Shown here in pieces: positions 46,591 to 55,990 of a DNA stretch of 64,000 nt (its first letter is position 1; each line of letters starts with the position of its first letter). A program made the translations under genes and the position numbers. Origin of the DNA: JBMNCR01 sp049366695 (GTDB lineage: Bacteria; Bacillota; Clostridia; Eubacteriales; Alkalibacteraceae); NCBI GenBank assembly GCA_049366695.1, contig JBMNCR010000034.1, positions 62,001 through 126,000 of the forward strand, read 5' to 3'. The notes below the pieces were generated by a model. That model worked only from the letters and a program-made list of their open reading frames with translations, had not been told where the DNA came from and made no database searches.

Positions 46591-47475
46591 TCAATCCTCC
46601 TTAACATAGTAATGCATAAATATTTCTTCTAATGTAGGCTCTTCAACAAGTAAATTTGTAATATTCTTCGATGCTAATCTTTCAATAATTTGATTAACAT
46701 TTCCTTTAAATAAAAAACTAACAACATTATTTTTTACTTCAAATTTTGTTACTCCTCGTACATTAAAATAATTTTCATCTGTTATTTCTTTCATCTCTAT
46801 TCTAAATTTTTTATAATTTGAATCTTTTAATACTTTAATATCTTCAACTTTTATAATACTTCCTTCTTTTATTATAGCTACCTTACTACACAATTTTTGT
46901 ACTTCAGATAAAATATGTGATGAAAAAAGTACAGTAGCGCCCTTTTGATTTTCTTCTAGTATTAAATCAAAAAATTTTTGTTGCATTAATGGGTCTAATC
47001 CTCCTGTAGGTTCATCTAAAATAATTAATTTTGGCTCATGGGCTAATCCTTGAACAATTCCAACTTTTTTCTTATTACCATAGGATAAATCATTAACTTT
47101 TTTCTTCAAATCTAAATCCATAATTTCTGCCAATTCACTTATCCTTTTCGTACAATCTTTGTCATAAAAACTTGCCGAATATTTTAATATATCAATAACT
47201 TTCATATTGTCATAGTAAAAAACCTCGGATGGTAGATAACCAATATCTTTTCTTATTTCGGGTCCATGCTCTATACAATCTTTACCGAAAATCTTAGCAT
47301 TACCACTTGTAGGATAAATTAATGAAAGCAAAGTTCTTATAGTAGTAGATTTACCCGCACCATTAGGCCCTATAAAGCCGAATATCTCTCCTTCATTTAC
47401 ATTTAAACTTACATCTACTATTCCACGTTCTTTTCCATAATACTTTGTCAATTTATTAATCTCAATAATATTCAT
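46591..47475 (-). CDS. ABC transporter ATP-binding protein (BcrA-like)
   Basis: The 294-residue ATPase has Walker A GPNGAGKST (about 35-43), the signature LSYGNKKK, Walker B LIILDEPTGGLD and SSHILSE. The sequence is typical of BcrA/ABC-2 exporters. It is the first gene of its operon; the GGGAGGG upstream is strong. An unusually long dyad lies about 70-110 nt upstream, next to a probable promoter. Confidence 0.93.
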   Translation of the reverse strand: MNIIEINKLTKYYGKERGIVDVSLNVNEGEIFGFIGPNGAGKSTTIRTLLSLIYPTSGNAKIFGKDCIEHGPEIRKDIGYLPSEVFYYDNMKVIDILKYSASFYDKDCTKRISELAEIMDLDLKKKVNDLSYGNKKKVGIVQGLAHEPKLIILDEPTGGLDPLMQQKFFDLILEENQKGATVLFSSHILSEVQKLCSKVAIIKEGSIIKVEDIKVLKDSNYKKFRIEMKEITDENYFNVRGVTKFEVKNNVVSFLFKGNVNQIIERLASKNITNLLVEEPTLEEIFMHYYVKED

Positions 47476-47542
47476 ATATACATCCCTCCCTTATAATATA
47501 ACAAATAATACTGTTATTACGTAAACATTACCACATACAGTG

Positions 47543-47583
47543 AAATAAGTGTATATAAAATTAATGTTTATATACACTTATTT
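47543..47583. promoter_or_regulatory. 17-bp perfect inverted repeat upstream of the ABC operon
   Basis: AAATAAGTGTATATAAA (47543-47559) and its perfect complement (47567-47583) flank a 7-nt loop. There is no U tract on the minus side. It sits upstream of a likely ABC promoter (TTTACG near 47517-47522 and TATATT near 47492-47497), so an activator site for the neighbouring response regulator is plausible; termination of the response-regulator transcript is the alternative. Confidence 0.5.
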
Positions 47584-47647
47584 GATAGTATTTATGTAAT
47601 TTTATTTTAAAATAAAATTATTATTCTTATACTTTCAGTAAATTGAT

Positions 47648-48292
47648 CTATTTATTCTTTAATATATAAATAGCTAATTGAGTCCTATCTCTTAATTTTA
47701 GTTTATCCAATATATTTGTTATATGGTTTTTAACAGTTCCTTCGCTTAAAAAAACTATATTTGCTATTTCTTTATTATTTTTACCTTCAGCTACTAACTC
47801 ACTTATTTTCATCTCTCTTTCAGTCAAAATATCTGATAAATTACTACTAACTTTACTTTCTTTATTATCTATTAACTTATTAAATTGCTCTATTACCCTC
47901 AATGCTATTTTAGGTTGTATCATTGCTCCACCATTATAAACTTGTCTTATTCCTTCAGCAATTTCCTCAGGAGTTGCATCTTTTAGTAAATATCCTGAAG
48001 CTCCATATCTTAATGAATCATAAATATATTCATCATCATTAAATGTTGTTAGAATAATTATTTTTATATGTGAAAAATCTCTTTTAATTATTTTAGTAGC
48101 TTCCACTCCGTCCAAAATAGGCATTTTCATATCCATCAAAATTACATTAGGATTGTGTTCTATACATTTTTCGTACCCTTCTCGTCCATTTTTAGCTGTA
48201 TCTACTATATGTAAATCATCTTCTCTTTCTAACAGAACCTTCAAACCTTGAGACATAATATCTTGATCATCTACTATTAATACTTTTATCAT
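47648..48292 (-). CDS. NarL/LuxR-family response regulator
   Basis: The 214-residue protein has a receiver domain with the phosphorylated Asp in VILMDMKMP (about 54) and a C-terminal LuxR HTH (LTEREMKISELVAEG...GTVKNHITNILDKL). It overlaps the histidine kinase by 4 nt (ATGA), a cognate pair. The adjacent ABC exporter is the probable target. Confidence 0.95.
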   Translation of the reverse strand: MIKVLIVDDQDIMSQGLKVLLEREDDLHIVDTAKNGREGYEKCIEHNPNVILMDMKMPILDGVEATKIIKRDFSHIKIIILTTFNDDEYIYDSLRYGASGYLLKDATPEEIAEGIRQVYNGGAMIQPKIALRVIEQFNKLIDNKESKVSSNLSDILTEREMKISELVAEGKNNKEIANIVFLSEGTVKNHITNILDKLKLRDRTQLAIYILKNK

Positions 48293-49449
48293 ATAATTTC
48301 CTCCCAGGGTATAAAAATAATTATTTCAAATCCATTGGTTTTTCTATATATTAAACTCCCATTAATACTCTCAACACGTTCTCTTATGCCAGCTATACCA
48401 TTACCCTCAGTAATTTCCCAATCAAATTCCCCATTATCTGATACACTAACTTTTATTCCTTTATCATTATAGTCAATTAAAACAATTATTTTAGTACATT
48501 GGCTATGCTTTGCACAATTAGTTAAACCTTCCTGTACAAATCTAAATATAACAAACTTGACTTCAGGTCTAATCCTTCTTTTTTCTCCTTGTATAATTAG
48601 GTGCGTATTTATATTTACATTTTTATTAAACTTATCTATCAGTTGATTAATAGATATTTCTACTTCATTGTTGTTTATATCTTCCTTAAAGGCATTCACA
48701 ACATGTCTCAATTCAGATAAACTTTCTCTTGCAGTTAATTTAGCATTATCTAATAGTTCCTTGCTTTTATTTATATCAATACTATGATAATACTGTGTCA
48801 TCTCTAATTGAATGATGAGCCCTGTAATCTTATGTCCAATAGAATCATGTAGATCCCTAGCTACTCGAGTTCTTTCTTGCATAAGGGTAAGCTTTTCAAT
48901 GTTTTTAGAATGATCGATTAATGTATCATTAGCTACTCTTAATTCTGCGTATAATTCCTCTACCTTTTTCTTTTCATTAATTGAATATTTTACAAATCCA
49001 AGCACTACATATATTAATAAGTTTATTAATGCAAAGAAAATAACTTCAGAGAAAACAGAAAAATTTGATTCTAGAGATAATTTATTAATATATTTAATTA
49101 TTGATACAAATGTTAACACTAACCCCATCCATATATAATTTTTTAGAGTTAAAAATATAGCAAGATCTACTAAAAAAATTGAGTAATATACGTGAAAAGC
49201 ATAATTAGTAACATATCTTGAATTATATTCTAATAAAAACACAAATAAAATTTTAAGCAAATATATTATTATATAATGCTTTTGTTCCTTGAAAAATATG
49301 TATTGAATAATATTACATATGAAAATTAGTATTATAGTTGTTATAAGTATTAGTAACCGTATATTTATTGCATTTTCATATTGTATTGCTAATAAAAAAA
49401 TAATAGCAATTAAAATATTCTCCAAAACAGTCCATTTTTTTCTACTCAT
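48289..49449 (-). CDS. NarL-type sensor histidine kinase
   Basis: The kinase of about 386 residues has five or six N-terminal membrane helices without a large external domain, then a HisKA_3 dimerisation domain with the phospho-His in ARDLHDSIGHK, and an ATPase domain with SDNGEFDW and GNGIAGIRERV. The start at 49449 follows GGAGG; an ATG at 49461 overlaps that site. An intramembrane sensor of this kind next to a BcrA-type ABC exporter suggests detection of cell-envelope-active compounds. Confidence 0.92.
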   Translation of the reverse strand: MSRKKWTVLENILIAIIFLLAIQYENAINIRLLILITTIILIFICNIIQYIFFKEQKHYIIIYLLKILFVFLLEYNSRYVTNYAFHVYYSIFLVDLAIFLTLKNYIWMGLVLTFVSIIKYINKLSLESNFSVFSEVIFFALINLLIYVVLGFVKYSINEKKKVEELYAELRVANDTLIDHSKNIEKLTLMQERTRVARDLHDSIGHKITGLIIQLEMTQYYHSIDINKSKELLDNAKLTARESLSELRHVVNAFKEDINNNEVEISINQLIDKFNKNVNINTHLIIQGEKRRIRPEVKFVIFRFVQEGLTNCAKHSQCTKIIVLIDYNDKGIKVSVSDNGEFDWEITEGNGIAGIRERVESINGSLIYRKTNGFEIIIFIPWEEII

Positions 49450-49540
49450 TATTACCTCCATAAATCATGTGTTTAAATTGTATCATAAAGGGTATATATT
49501 ATAAATATTACAAAAAATTATTAATGAAAAGGTGAAAAAT

Positions 49541-50143
49541 ATGAAAAAATGGAGATGTAAGGTATGTAATTATATTCATACAGGAGAAACCCCACCGAAA
49601 GAGTGTCCAATATGTGGCGCAAGTGCAGATGAGTTTGTTCTAATAGAAGAATCAGATAATGAAAATAATAACCAAAATATTCAAAAAGTATTATTTAATA
49701 TTTCATATGGTCTTTATGTAATAACTTCTCATAAAGATGATAAGATTAACGGCATGACTTCCAATAGTTTTGTGCAAATGACATCTACCCCAATGCAAGC
49801 AGTAGTAGGTATTAATAAGAATAATTTAACAAGTGAGTATATATTAGATTCAAAGGTTTTTGCAGTTAATTTTATAGGAAACAATAATGTATTTGAGGTA
49901 AAAAGATTTGGTTATAATTCTGGTAGAAACTTTAATAAATTTAAAAACATTAATTATAAATCTTCTGAAATAACCAATTGTCCTTTATTATTAAATACTA
50001 TAGGATACGTAGATTGTGAAATAATAGAAGATAAATGCGTAGATTTGGGTACTCATACCCTATTTGTGGCAAAAGTTATTGGTGGAGAGATATTTAATGA
50101 AGACGTTCCAATGACTTATGCACATTATAGAACTATTAAATAA
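49541..50143 (+). CDS. rubredoxin-flavin reductase fusion (high-molecular-weight rubredoxin-like)
   Basis: The 200-residue protein starts with a short rubredoxin-like iron site (Cys6, Cys9, Cys22, Cys25; WRCKVCNY and ECPICGAS), followed by an FMN-binding flavin reductase domain (VITSHKDDKINGMTSNSFVQMTS). The same two domains form Hrb in Moorella, where the flavin part comes first and the protein feeds electrons to a flavodiiron protein for NO or O2 removal. Here the order is reversed. ATG 49541 has AAAGGTG upstream. Confidence 0.85.
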   Translation: MKKWRCKVCNYIHTGETPPKECPICGASADEFVLIEESDNENNNQNIQKVLFNISYGLYVITSHKDDKINGMTSNSFVQMTSTPMQAVVGINKNNLTSEYILDSKVFAVNFIGNNNVFEVKRFGYNSGRNFNKFKNINYKSSEITNCPLLLNTIGYVDCEIIEDKCVDLGTHTLFVAKVIGGEIFNEDVPMTYAHYRTIK

Positions 50144-50191
50144 TCTACATAACTGCTGTTAACTGCAAACTTAATTTCTTATAACTAAAAT

Positions 50192-50217
50192 AAAAAAAGC
50201 TCAAAAGAGCTTTTTTT
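50192..50217. terminator. bidirectional terminator
   Basis: AAAAAAAGCTC-AAAA-GAGCTTTTTTT lies between the converging rubredoxin fusion and acsA genes. The T runs at both ends make it effective in both directions. Confidence 0.85.
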
Positions 50218-50220
50218 ATT

Positions 50221-51939
50221 TTAGTCTTCCATTGTAGACAAATCTCCAGTAGGTAGATTTAACTCCCAAGCTTTTAGTACTCGTCTCATGATTTTACCAC
50301 TCCTTGTTTTTGGCAATTTGTCAATAAACTCGATTTCTCTTGGTGCAGCATGAGCTGCTAAATTTTTCTTTACAAAAATCTTTATTTCTTCTTCTAATTC
50401 TTCGCTTTTTGTATAATCTTTTGATAAAGCTACAAAAGCTTTAATTATTTCACCTCTTATTGGATCAGGTTTTCCAATTACACCAGCCTCATCAACAGCT
50501 GGATGCTCTAATAGAGTACTTTCTACTTCAAATGGTCCAACTCTCTCTCCTGCTGTCATAATAACGTCATCTATTCTTCCTTGAAACCAAAAGTAACCAT
50601 CCTCATCCATATATGCTGAATCACCGGATATGTACCAATCCCCGGGCATAAAGTATGATTGGTATTTTTGAGGGTTTTTCCATATTGAATTCATCATTGA
50701 TGGCCATCCCTTTTTAATAGCAAGATTCCCCATCCTGTTTGGTGGCAATTCATTACCTCTATCATCAACAATAGCTGCTTTTACTCCTGGAATAGGTTTA
50801 CCCATAGAGCCTGGTTTGATATCCATACAAGGATAATTACATATCAACTGTGCTCCTGTCTCCGTCATCCACCATGTATCATGAATTCTCATATTAAATA
50901 CTTTCATTCCCCATTTAATTACCTCCGGGTTTAAAGGTTCTCCTACACTTAAAATATGTCTTAATGACTCTAACTTATATTTATTTACTATCTCATCACC
51001 TGCACTCATTAACATTCTAAAAGCAGTAGGCGCACTATACCATACAGTAACTGAAAAATCCTCCAATGTTTTGTACCATGTTTCAGGTTTAAATCTGCCA
51101 CCTACAATTACACTGGTAGCACCACATAACCATGGAGCAAATATACCATACGAAGTCCCAGTTACCCAACCGGGATCAGCTGTGCACCAGTATACATCAT
51201 CTTTTTGTAAGTCCAACACCCATTTTGCTGTTTGATAATGCTGAATCATTGCATTATGCACATGCAATACTCCCTTTGGCTTTCCCGTTGATCCAGAAGT
51301 ATAATGCAATATCAAACCATCATTTCTATCCATCCATTGGATATCAAGTTCACTGCTCATTTTATCTATATGTAGATAATAATCAATAAATTTTTCTTCT
51401 TCTTTTATATTATCCCCTACTAATATAATCTGTTCTAAACTTGGCAACTCATTTAATGGTACTCTTGTTAAAAGTTCTGGAGTAGTAACCAAAACCTTAG
51501 CTTCACTGTCCTCTAATCTATCCTTTACAGCCCCTTCCATAAAGGCCTCAAAAAGAGGTCCAACAATTGCTCCAAGTTTAATAGCCCCTAATAAGATAAA
51601 ATATAGTTCAGGACTACGTGGCATGAAAATAAATACCCTATCGCCTTTTTCAACATTTGTAAATTCTTTCAATAGATTTCCAGCTTTATTTGTTAACGTT
51701 TTCATTTCCTCAAAAGTATACTTTTCTTCTCTTAACTGATCACGAAATATCAAAGCAGCTTTATTTGCAAGTTCTGAATCTGCATGTTTATCTATTGCTT
51801 CATATGCCATATTTATTTTCCCCGTAGAATACCAAGAAAAGTTTTTTTCTGTCTCCGCCCATTCAAAAACATCACACTCATTCGTATAATCTTTTAAATT
51901 ATAATTCCCCTTTATAACCTTAAGAATTTCAGTATTCAT
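50221..51939 (-). CDS. acsA: acetyl-CoA synthetase (AMP-forming)
   Basis: The 572-residue enzyme, the same length as Bacillus AcsA, activates acetate with ATP and CoA. The AMP-binding motif is YTSGSTGKPKG (about 225-235), TGD-like residues occur in YISGDSAYMDEDG, and the acetylation-target lysine lies in PKTRSGKIMRR near the C-terminus. It is divergent from acuABC, whose products control this lysine. ATG 51939 follows AAGGGGG. In an acetogen it offers acetate re-assimilation, or CoA activation of other short acids. Confidence 0.95.
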   Translation of the reverse strand: MNTEILKVIKGNYNLKDYTNECDVFEWAETEKNFSWYSTGKINMAYEAIDKHADSELANKAALIFRDQLREEKYTFEEMKTLTNKAGNLLKEFTNVEKGDRVFIFMPRSPELYFILLGAIKLGAIVGPLFEAFMEGAVKDRLEDSEAKVLVTTPELLTRVPLNELPSLEQIILVGDNIKEEEKFIDYYLHIDKMSSELDIQWMDRNDGLILHYTSGSTGKPKGVLHVHNAMIQHYQTAKWVLDLQKDDVYWCTADPGWVTGTSYGIFAPWLCGATSVIVGGRFKPETWYKTLEDFSVTVWYSAPTAFRMLMSAGDEIVNKYKLESLRHILSVGEPLNPEVIKWGMKVFNMRIHDTWWMTETGAQLICNYPCMDIKPGSMGKPIPGVKAAIVDDRGNELPPNRMGNLAIKKGWPSMMNSIWKNPQKYQSYFMPGDWYISGDSAYMDEDGYFWFQGRIDDVIMTAGERVGPFEVESTLLEHPAVDEAGVIGKPDPIRGEIIKAFVALSKDYTKSEELEEEIKIFVKKNLAAHAAPREIEFIDKLPKTRSGKIMRRVLKAWELNLPTGDLSTMED

Positions 51940-52085
51940 CACATAACCCCCTTTTATTTTTTAATGAATATATTATCACATATTCACACGTATATCAATA
52001 ATTTATTTTTTTTATTATTGTTTATTTTTTAACTCTACTTTTGTGATTATTGAAGTATAATATAATTATTGGATGTGATATATAA

Positions 52086-52718
52086 ATGATATATAATAAA
52101 AACTACAACTACACAAATATTGAAACTAAGTTGGGAACAATTATTATTGAAGGTCCTGTTACACATGAGCAACTTCTAAAATACAAATTTAGCCAACAGC
52201 TTAATTCATTTAGAAAACCTGACGAACAAGTCGAGGCTATTTTAGAAATTTCTCAGCTACCTGAAGGAAGAATTATTATAGCAAGAAACGAAGATACCAT
52301 TGTGGGTTACGCAACTTTTTTACATCCTGATCCGCTTGAAAGATGGTCTCAAGAAAATATGGATAATCTGTTAGAACTAGGCGCTATCGAAATTGCTAAC
52401 GCTTATCGAGGTTTTTCTATTAGCAAAAATATACTTCTTGTTTCAATGATGGATGATGCTATGGAAGATTACATTATTATCACTACTGAGTATTATTGGC
52501 ACTGGGATTTAAAAGGCTTGGATATAGATATCTGGGACTACAGAAAAATAATGGAAAAAACTATGGAAGCTGGAGGACTGATTTGGTTTGCAACAGATGA
52601 TGAAGAAATAACATCTCATCCAGCAAATTGTCTAATGGCACGAATAGGAAATAGAGTAGATATGAAGTCAATTGAAAAATTCGATAGACTACGATTTAAA
52701 TATAGATTTATGTATTAG
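52086..52718 (+). CDS. acuA: protein acetyltransferase AcuA (GNAT)
   Basis: The 210-residue protein is close to Bacillus AcuA over its whole length (LPEGRIIIARNEDTIVGY, DPLERWSQENMDNL, EYYWHWDLKGLDIDIWDYRK, HPANCLMARIG). AcuA acetylates and inactivates AcsA. It faces acsA across a 146-bp divergent control region and is followed by acuB 11 nt later. The region upstream has a TATAAT near 52060 without a good -35 box. Confidence 0.95.
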   Translation: MIYNKNYNYTNIETKLGTIIIEGPVTHEQLLKYKFSQQLNSFRKPDEQVEAILEISQLPEGRIIIARNEDTIVGYATFLHPDPLERWSQENMDNLLELGAIEIANAYRGFSISKNILLVSMMDDAMEDYIIITTEYYWHWDLKGLDIDIWDYRKIMEKTMEAGGLIWFATDDEEITSHPANCLMARIGNRVDMKSIEKFDRLRFKYRFMY

Positions 52719-52729
52719 GAGGAAATACT

Positions 52730-53359
52730 ATGATTGTAGAAGAAATAATGAAAAAAAAATTAATAACTCTTTTACCGGACTCAACAATATCTGAAGCAAT
52801 TAATATTATGCGAAATAACAAGATACGTCATCTTCCTGTTATAGATAAAAATAATAAACTATTAGGCATAGTCTCTGATAGAGATTTAAGGGATGCTAGT
52901 CCTTCCATATTAAATACACATAACGAAATAGAATATCAAACTAAAATAGAATCAATTATGACTACAAATCTAATTACTGGAAGTCCTTTAGACTTTGTCG
53001 AAGATGTTGCCGCTATATTATATGAATTCAAAATTGGATGTATACCTATTTTGTCAATGGAAAAATTGGTTGGCATTGTAACTGAAACAGATTTATTACA
53101 TACTTTTGTTAAAATTACTGGTGCTCATGAACCTAGTTCCCATATTGAACTTAAGATAATTGATAAACCTGGAATTTTATCTCAAATAACTTCAGTATTT
53201 CAAGAAAGAAATCTAAATATAATCAGTGTCTTATTGTATCCTGATAAAGATATAAAATATAAAATATTAGTAATACGAGCACAAATTATGAATCCAAATC
53301 AGATTGTTTCTGATTTAATAACGAAAGGTTATGAAGTAGTATGGCCAAAGAAAATTTAA
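52730..53359 (+). CDS. acuB: AcuB, tandem CBS plus ACT protein
   Basis: The 209-residue protein has two CBS domains (about 1-60, with IRHLPVIDKNNKLLGIVSDRDL, and 75-130) and a C-terminal ACT domain (IIDKPGILSQITSVFQERNLNI). In Bacillus its exact role is unclear, but it belongs to the acu operon; nucleotide sensing is the usual CBS function. It overlaps acuC by 19 nt, and AGGAGG precedes the ATG. Confidence 0.93.
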   Translation: MIVEEIMKKKLITLLPDSTISEAINIMRNNKIRHLPVIDKNNKLLGIVSDRDLRDASPSILNTHNEIEYQTKIESIMTTNLITGSPLDFVEDVAAILYEFKIGCIPILSMEKLVGIVTETDLLHTFVKITGAHEPSSHIELKIIDKPGILSQITSVFQERNLNIISVLLYPDKDIKYKILVIRAQIMNPNQIVSDLITKGYEVVWPKKI

Positions 53360-54543
53360 AAACACATAATTCTATATTTACTTATTCCTCAGATTTTATG
53401 TTATATAAACTATCAGAGAATCATCCCTTTAACCCAATTAGAACAAAAATAACCTATGATTTATTAAAATCAATAAATTCTATAGATGAAACTGAAATTT
53501 TGACTCCAAGATTAGCAACCGAAAAAGAACTAGAATTAGGACATAGCAAAGAATACATAGATATTGTCAAATCAATAGAACATACTGATATTAATAAAAA
53601 TACTCTAAATAATTATGGACTTGGAAATGAAGACAACCCTGTATTTAAAAATATACATAAAGCAGGATTGACAATAGTAGGTGCTACATTATCTGCAGTT
53701 GAAAACGTTTTAAATTGCAAGTATGAACATGCACTAAATTTATCTGGTGGTTTACATCATGCTTTGTATGGAAAAGCTTCAGGATTTTGTATATATAATG
53801 ATATAGTAATAGCTATTAAATATATCCAAAAATACTATAATAAAAGAGTTTTATACGTAGATAGCGATGCTCATCATGGTGATGCAGTACAGTGGGCGTT
53901 TTATGATGATCCTTTAGTCTGTACTCTTTCAATCCATGAAACAGGACGGTATTTATTCCCAGGTACTGGTAATATAATTGAAAGAGGTTCTGGTAAAGGT
54001 TACGGATATACCTTTAATGTCCCATTAGATGCTTTCACTGAAGATGATTCTTGGCTAGAAGCCTATAAAACTTCATTTGAAGAAGTAGTAGAATATTTTA
54101 AACCAGATGTAATTATTACTCAAAATGGTACAGATGGGCACTGTTTTGATCCTTTAACTCACCTATCATTAACAATGAATACATACAAATATATTCCTAA
54201 GTTAGCTCACAAAATAGCACATGATTATTGTGATGGAAAGTGGATAGCTTTAGGGGGTGGAGGCTATGATATCCTGAGAGTAGTACCTCGAGCATGGTCA
54301 TATATTTGGTTAGAAATGATAAACTGGAAAGATGATTTAATTGATATACCTATATCTTGGTTAAATAAATGGCAAAAATATTCTAAGGTAGAAATACCCA
54401 CCACATGGGACGATCCAAAAGATATGTATGAACCTATTCCAAGAAAAAATGAAATAACTCAAAAAAACTTACTTACTTTAAAAAATACACTTTATACTAT
54501 TTCAAAAAAACATATAGGCAATAAGTTTTTACAGCAACCCTAA
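53341..54543 (+). CDS. acuC: AcuC, class I/II-type protein deacetylase
   Basis: The 400-residue arginase-deacetylase-fold enzyme shows the zinc and catalytic motifs of HDACs: LSGGLHHA, VDSDAHHGDAVQWAF, and TQNGTDGHCFDPLTHL. It removes the acetyl group that AcuA places on acetyl-CoA synthetase. It is the last gene of the acuABC operon and is followed by a strong bidirectional terminator. Confidence 0.95.
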   Translation: MAKENLKTHNSIFTYSSDFMLYKLSENHPFNPIRTKITYDLLKSINSIDETEILTPRLATEKELELGHSKEYIDIVKSIEHTDINKNTLNNYGLGNEDNPVFKNIHKAGLTIVGATLSAVENVLNCKYEHALNLSGGLHHALYGKASGFCIYNDIVIAIKYIQKYYNKRVLYVDSDAHHGDAVQWAFYDDPLVCTLSIHETGRYLFPGTGNIIERGSGKGYGYTFNVPLDAFTEDDSWLEAYKTSFEEVVEYFKPDVIITQNGTDGHCFDPLTHLSLTMNTYKYIPKLAHKIAHDYCDGKWIALGGGGYDILRVVPRAWSYIWLEMINWKDDLIDIPISWLNKWQKYSKVEIPTTWDDPKDMYEPIPRKNEITQKNLLTLKNTLYTISKKHIGNKFLQQP

Positions 54544-54605
54544 ATATGTATATATTATTATTTACATATAAACTCATAAATATAGAATTACTTATAAAAA
54601 CATGT

Positions 54606-54645
54606 AAAAAAATTAACCGCTCAAATTAAAAGCAGTTAATTTTTT
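54606..54645. terminator. bidirectional terminator after acuC
   Basis: AAAAAATTAAC.GCT and AGC.GTTAATTTTTT pair with one mismatch around a 9-nt loop, between the converging acuC and rhomboid-like genes. Confidence 0.8.
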
Positions 54646-54650
54646 CTTAT

Positions 54651-55316
54651 TTATCTTCTTCTTTTGAATTGTCTTATTTGATTATTAAAATTTTTTCTAT
54701 TCTTGTATACTTGTCTTTTTAACTTTATTCCACCTATAAAGTCTTGATAGAAAAATAAAAAGAAGTTTAGTAGAGATACAATAGCAAATACTTTTAAAGA
54801 TATATTTCCAAATATTATTGTATAAGCAAAAAAAGCCCAGTTGATATATGCTAAATATTTCATTTTAACTGGTAGTATAAAAAATATCAATACTTGAAAA
54901 TCAGGGAAAAACTGTGCAAAAGCCAAAAATAAAGATAAATTAACATAAGTAGCTGTTGCATATGATCCCGTTAAAAAAGATGCTATTATAGTACCTATGA
55001 TTCCTATAAAATAATACAAATTGAATTTTGTTGTACCCCATTCATTTTCCAAAGAAGTTCCAATCATATAATAAAAATATAATGCAAATAAAATAAAAAT
55101 AACACCTGCAGAAGGCGGAATAAATACAAAAGTAACAATCCTCCATATTTGCCCTTGTAAAAATAAATATGGGCTAAAAACTAAATAACTCGTAAATCCC
55201 GGTAATATTAAATAGTCAATCAAAAAAACAGCAAAATTTATTGTTACTACGTACATCATTAAATTATGTATTGCAAATTTATCAAATTTTCTTTCAACCT
55301 TCCAAAGCCATTTCAT
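54651..55316 (-). CDS. rhomboid-like/derlin-like membrane protein, probably non-catalytic
   Basis: The 221-residue protein has five or six membrane helices with the rhomboid-superfamily start (MMYVVTINFAVFLIDYLI, then GQIWRIVTFVFIPPS) and a very basic C-terminal tail (KNRKNFNNQIRQFKRRR). The GxSG serine motif of active rhomboid proteases and the catalytic histidine are not visible; the equivalent place reads VNLSLFLAFAQFFP. A derlin/pseudo-rhomboid role in membrane protein handling is therefore more likely than protease activity. Confidence 0.7.
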   Translation of the reverse strand: MKWLWKVERKFDKFAIHNLMMYVVTINFAVFLIDYLILPGFTSYLVFSPYLFLQGQIWRIVTFVFIPPSAGVIFILFALYFYYMIGTSLENEWGTTKFNLYYFIGIIGTIIASFLTGSYATATYVNLSLFLAFAQFFPDFQVLIFFILPVKMKYLAYINWAFFAYTIIFGNISLKVFAIVSLLNFFLFFYQDFIGGIKLKRQVYKNRKNFNNQIRQFKRRR

Positions 55317-55386
55317 TTATGTATACACCTCAATTTAGTTTAATAATACTATTTTATATATAACCATAAATAAAATCAAATTAAAT

Positions 55387-55434
55387 AATTAATAAATGCA
55401 GAAGAAATCTAAATATCTTCTGCATTTATTAATT
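55387..55434 (-). terminator. 19-bp hairpin terminator after the CBS protein gene
   Basis: AATTAATAAATGCAGAAGA and its perfect complement close a 10-nt loop and begin at the stop codon of the CBS gene. The 3' arm is U-rich. Confidence 0.7.
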
Positions 55435-55855
55435 ATCTAAAATCTTGTTTTGTTATATCACGTAATGTATTTCCTGCCTCGTTCTTCTTTCCTTTAGCAT
55501 TGGATATATCCCCCAAAGAAACCATACCCACTACACTATTTCGATCGACTATAGGCACCCTTTTAATTTTTCTTTCAGACATCAAATCAGCAATTTCATC
55601 TACATCTATATCTGGATTTGCTGTAGTAACATTAGAAGTCATTACATCACCACATACTACTTGCGATGGATTTCCGTTTGTGGCTACATTTCTTAATACT
55701 ATATCTCTATCAGTGATTATACCTTCAACAATACCGTTTTCTTCTACTACAACTGTACCAACACCAGCATCTTTCATTTTTTTTGCTGCCTCTGAAATTA
55801 ATTCATTTTTATTAACTGTTATAACTTGCTTAGTCATTATAGTTTTAGCTCTCAT
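55433..55855 (-). CDS. CBS-domain pair protein
   Basis: The 140-residue protein is two CBS domains (about 5-60 and 70-130: GIITDRDIVLRNVATNG, RVPIVDRNSVVGMVSLGDI). Stand-alone CBS pairs bind adenine nucleotides and regulate enzymes or stress responses. The partner is unknown. GAGGAG precedes the ATG. It is monocistronic. Confidence 0.88.
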   Translation of the reverse strand: MRAKTIMTKQVITVNKNELISEAAKKMKDAGVGTVVVEENGIVEGIITDRDIVLRNVATNGNPSQVVCGDVMTSNVTTANPDIDVDEIADLMSERKIKRVPIVDRNSVVGMVSLGDISNAKGKKNEAGNTLRDITKQDFR

Positions 55856-55990
55856 TGTTTCACTCCTCTCTGAATATATTTTTTGTGTAATTTTTTTTTT
55901 AATTCAATATTAATAAAAAAATATAAAAAAAATTCTAGTATTATTACTAGAATTCTTCTATCATTTTATTATATTACTGTACAAACATCA

